From assembly GCA_027038775.1 (NCBI GenBank), contig JALWGP010000397.1, forward strand, positions 1-6,646: a stretch of DNA of 6,646 nt. The letters run 5' to 3'. Below are positions 6,298 to 6,646 of this stretch, one piece after another. The position numbers and the translations under genes are program-made. This stretch comes from Sedimenticola sp. GTDB lineage: Bacteria > Pseudomonadota > Gammaproteobacteria > Chromatiales > Chromatiaceae. The notes beneath the pieces are model-generated. The model was not told where the DNA came from. It saw only the letters and a list, made by a program, of their open reading frames with translations, and did not search any database. Numbering within the stretch: the first letter of the stretch is position 1; each line of letters opens with the position of its first letter.

Positions 6298-6646
6298 AGC
6301 AGAAGGAGTACCGCATGGCCACCGCCGCCCGCACCGGGCTGCTCTTTCTCAAGGGGGTGCCCGGGGTGGCCTTCGGCGACCGGGTGGCGATCCGCGACCA
6401 GCACGGCCGCAAGCGCAACGGCCAGGTGATCCTCGCCTCGGACGAGGTGGTGATGGTGCAGGTGTTCGAAGGCACCGCGGATCTGAGCCTGGAGGAGACC
6501 TGGGTGCGGTTCCTGGAAGAGCCTTTCGAGATGCCGCTCTCCCCCGAGCTGCTGGGACGCATCTTCAACGGCATCGGCGAACCCCTGGACGATCGCCCGC
6601 CGATGATTTCCCGCCTGCGGCGCAACGTCAACGGACAGCCGGTGAA
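6294..6646 (+). CDS. ntpB: V/A-type ATPase subunit B, N-terminal fragment
   Basis: The first 117 codons of subunit B are present and the frame is open to the window edge. B is the non-catalytic nucleotide-binding partner of A and normally supplies the arginine finger, which lies outside the window. Visible family features are the N-terminal barrel (KEYRM, then GLLFLKGVPGVAFGD), VMVQVFEGTADLSL at 53-66, the SPELLGRIFNGIGEPLDD stretch at 83-100, and NVNGQPVN at the edge. The N-terminus aligns without gaps to the KEYTGIT start I recall for Thermus subunit B, favouring ATG 6294, which overlaps the A stop as ATGA and has GGGAG at 6281-6285. A second in-frame ATG at 6315 has a better site (AAGGAG, 6303-6308, six-base spacing) and would remove seven residues. 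The usual Gly-Pro before the LL of the first barrel motif is replaced by Thr-Gly. Confidence 0.95.
   Translation, partial: MKQKEYRMATAARTGLLFLKGVPGVAFGDRVAIRDQHGRKRNGQVILASDEVVMVQVFEGTADLSLEETWVRFLEEPFEMPLSPELLGRIFNGIGEPLDDRPPMISRLRRNVNGQPV

Overview
The window is a single, tightly packed, plus-strand operon fragment encoding a V/A-type (archaeal/bacterial vacuolar-type) rotary ATPase. It contains the end of a small coiled-coil stalk gene, then complete genes for subunits C, I, K, F, E and A, and the first 117 codons of subunit B. The B gene runs off the right edge, so the rest of B and very likely subunit D lie downstream. I see no RNA gene, mobile element, CRISPR array, promoter or terminator, and no gene-free stretch longer than 34 bases. 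The DNA is strongly GC-rich, and codon third positions are mostly G or C. That suits a GC-rich proteobacterium, for example a purple or sulfur-oxidising gammaproteobacterium, but the taxon is a guess from base composition and protein style only.

Layout: 1-95 end of a G/H-like peripheral-stalk subunit; 92-1162 subunit C (AC39/d family, the rotor-to-membrane adaptor); 1159-3051 subunit I (the a-type stator with the ion channel); 3086-3532 subunit K (the c-ring proteolipid); 3532-3873 subunit F (central stalk); 3870-4523 subunit E (peripheral stalk); 4516-6297 subunit A (catalytic); 6294 to the right edge, subunit B (non-catalytic nucleotide-binding). Four junctions are ATGA overlaps, one is TGATG and one is an 8-base overlap. 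The only gap lies before K, which has its own strong ribosome binding site, as expected for the subunit needed in many copies.

Together the products form the cytoplasmic A3B3 head, a central stalk (F, C and presumably D), peripheral stalks (E with G/H) and the membrane part (I plus a ring of K). Catalytic residues in A, the essential channel arginine in I and the ion-binding carboxylate in K are all present, so the enzyme looks functional. Residues around the K carboxylate lack the usual Na+ ligands, which suggests H+ coupling. The points most worth following up are a proteolipid with an extra, non-homologous N-terminal membrane hairpin, a gene order different from the Thermus and Enterococcus operons, a possible 16-residue leader ORF ahead of K, and cysteine clusters in I and F.
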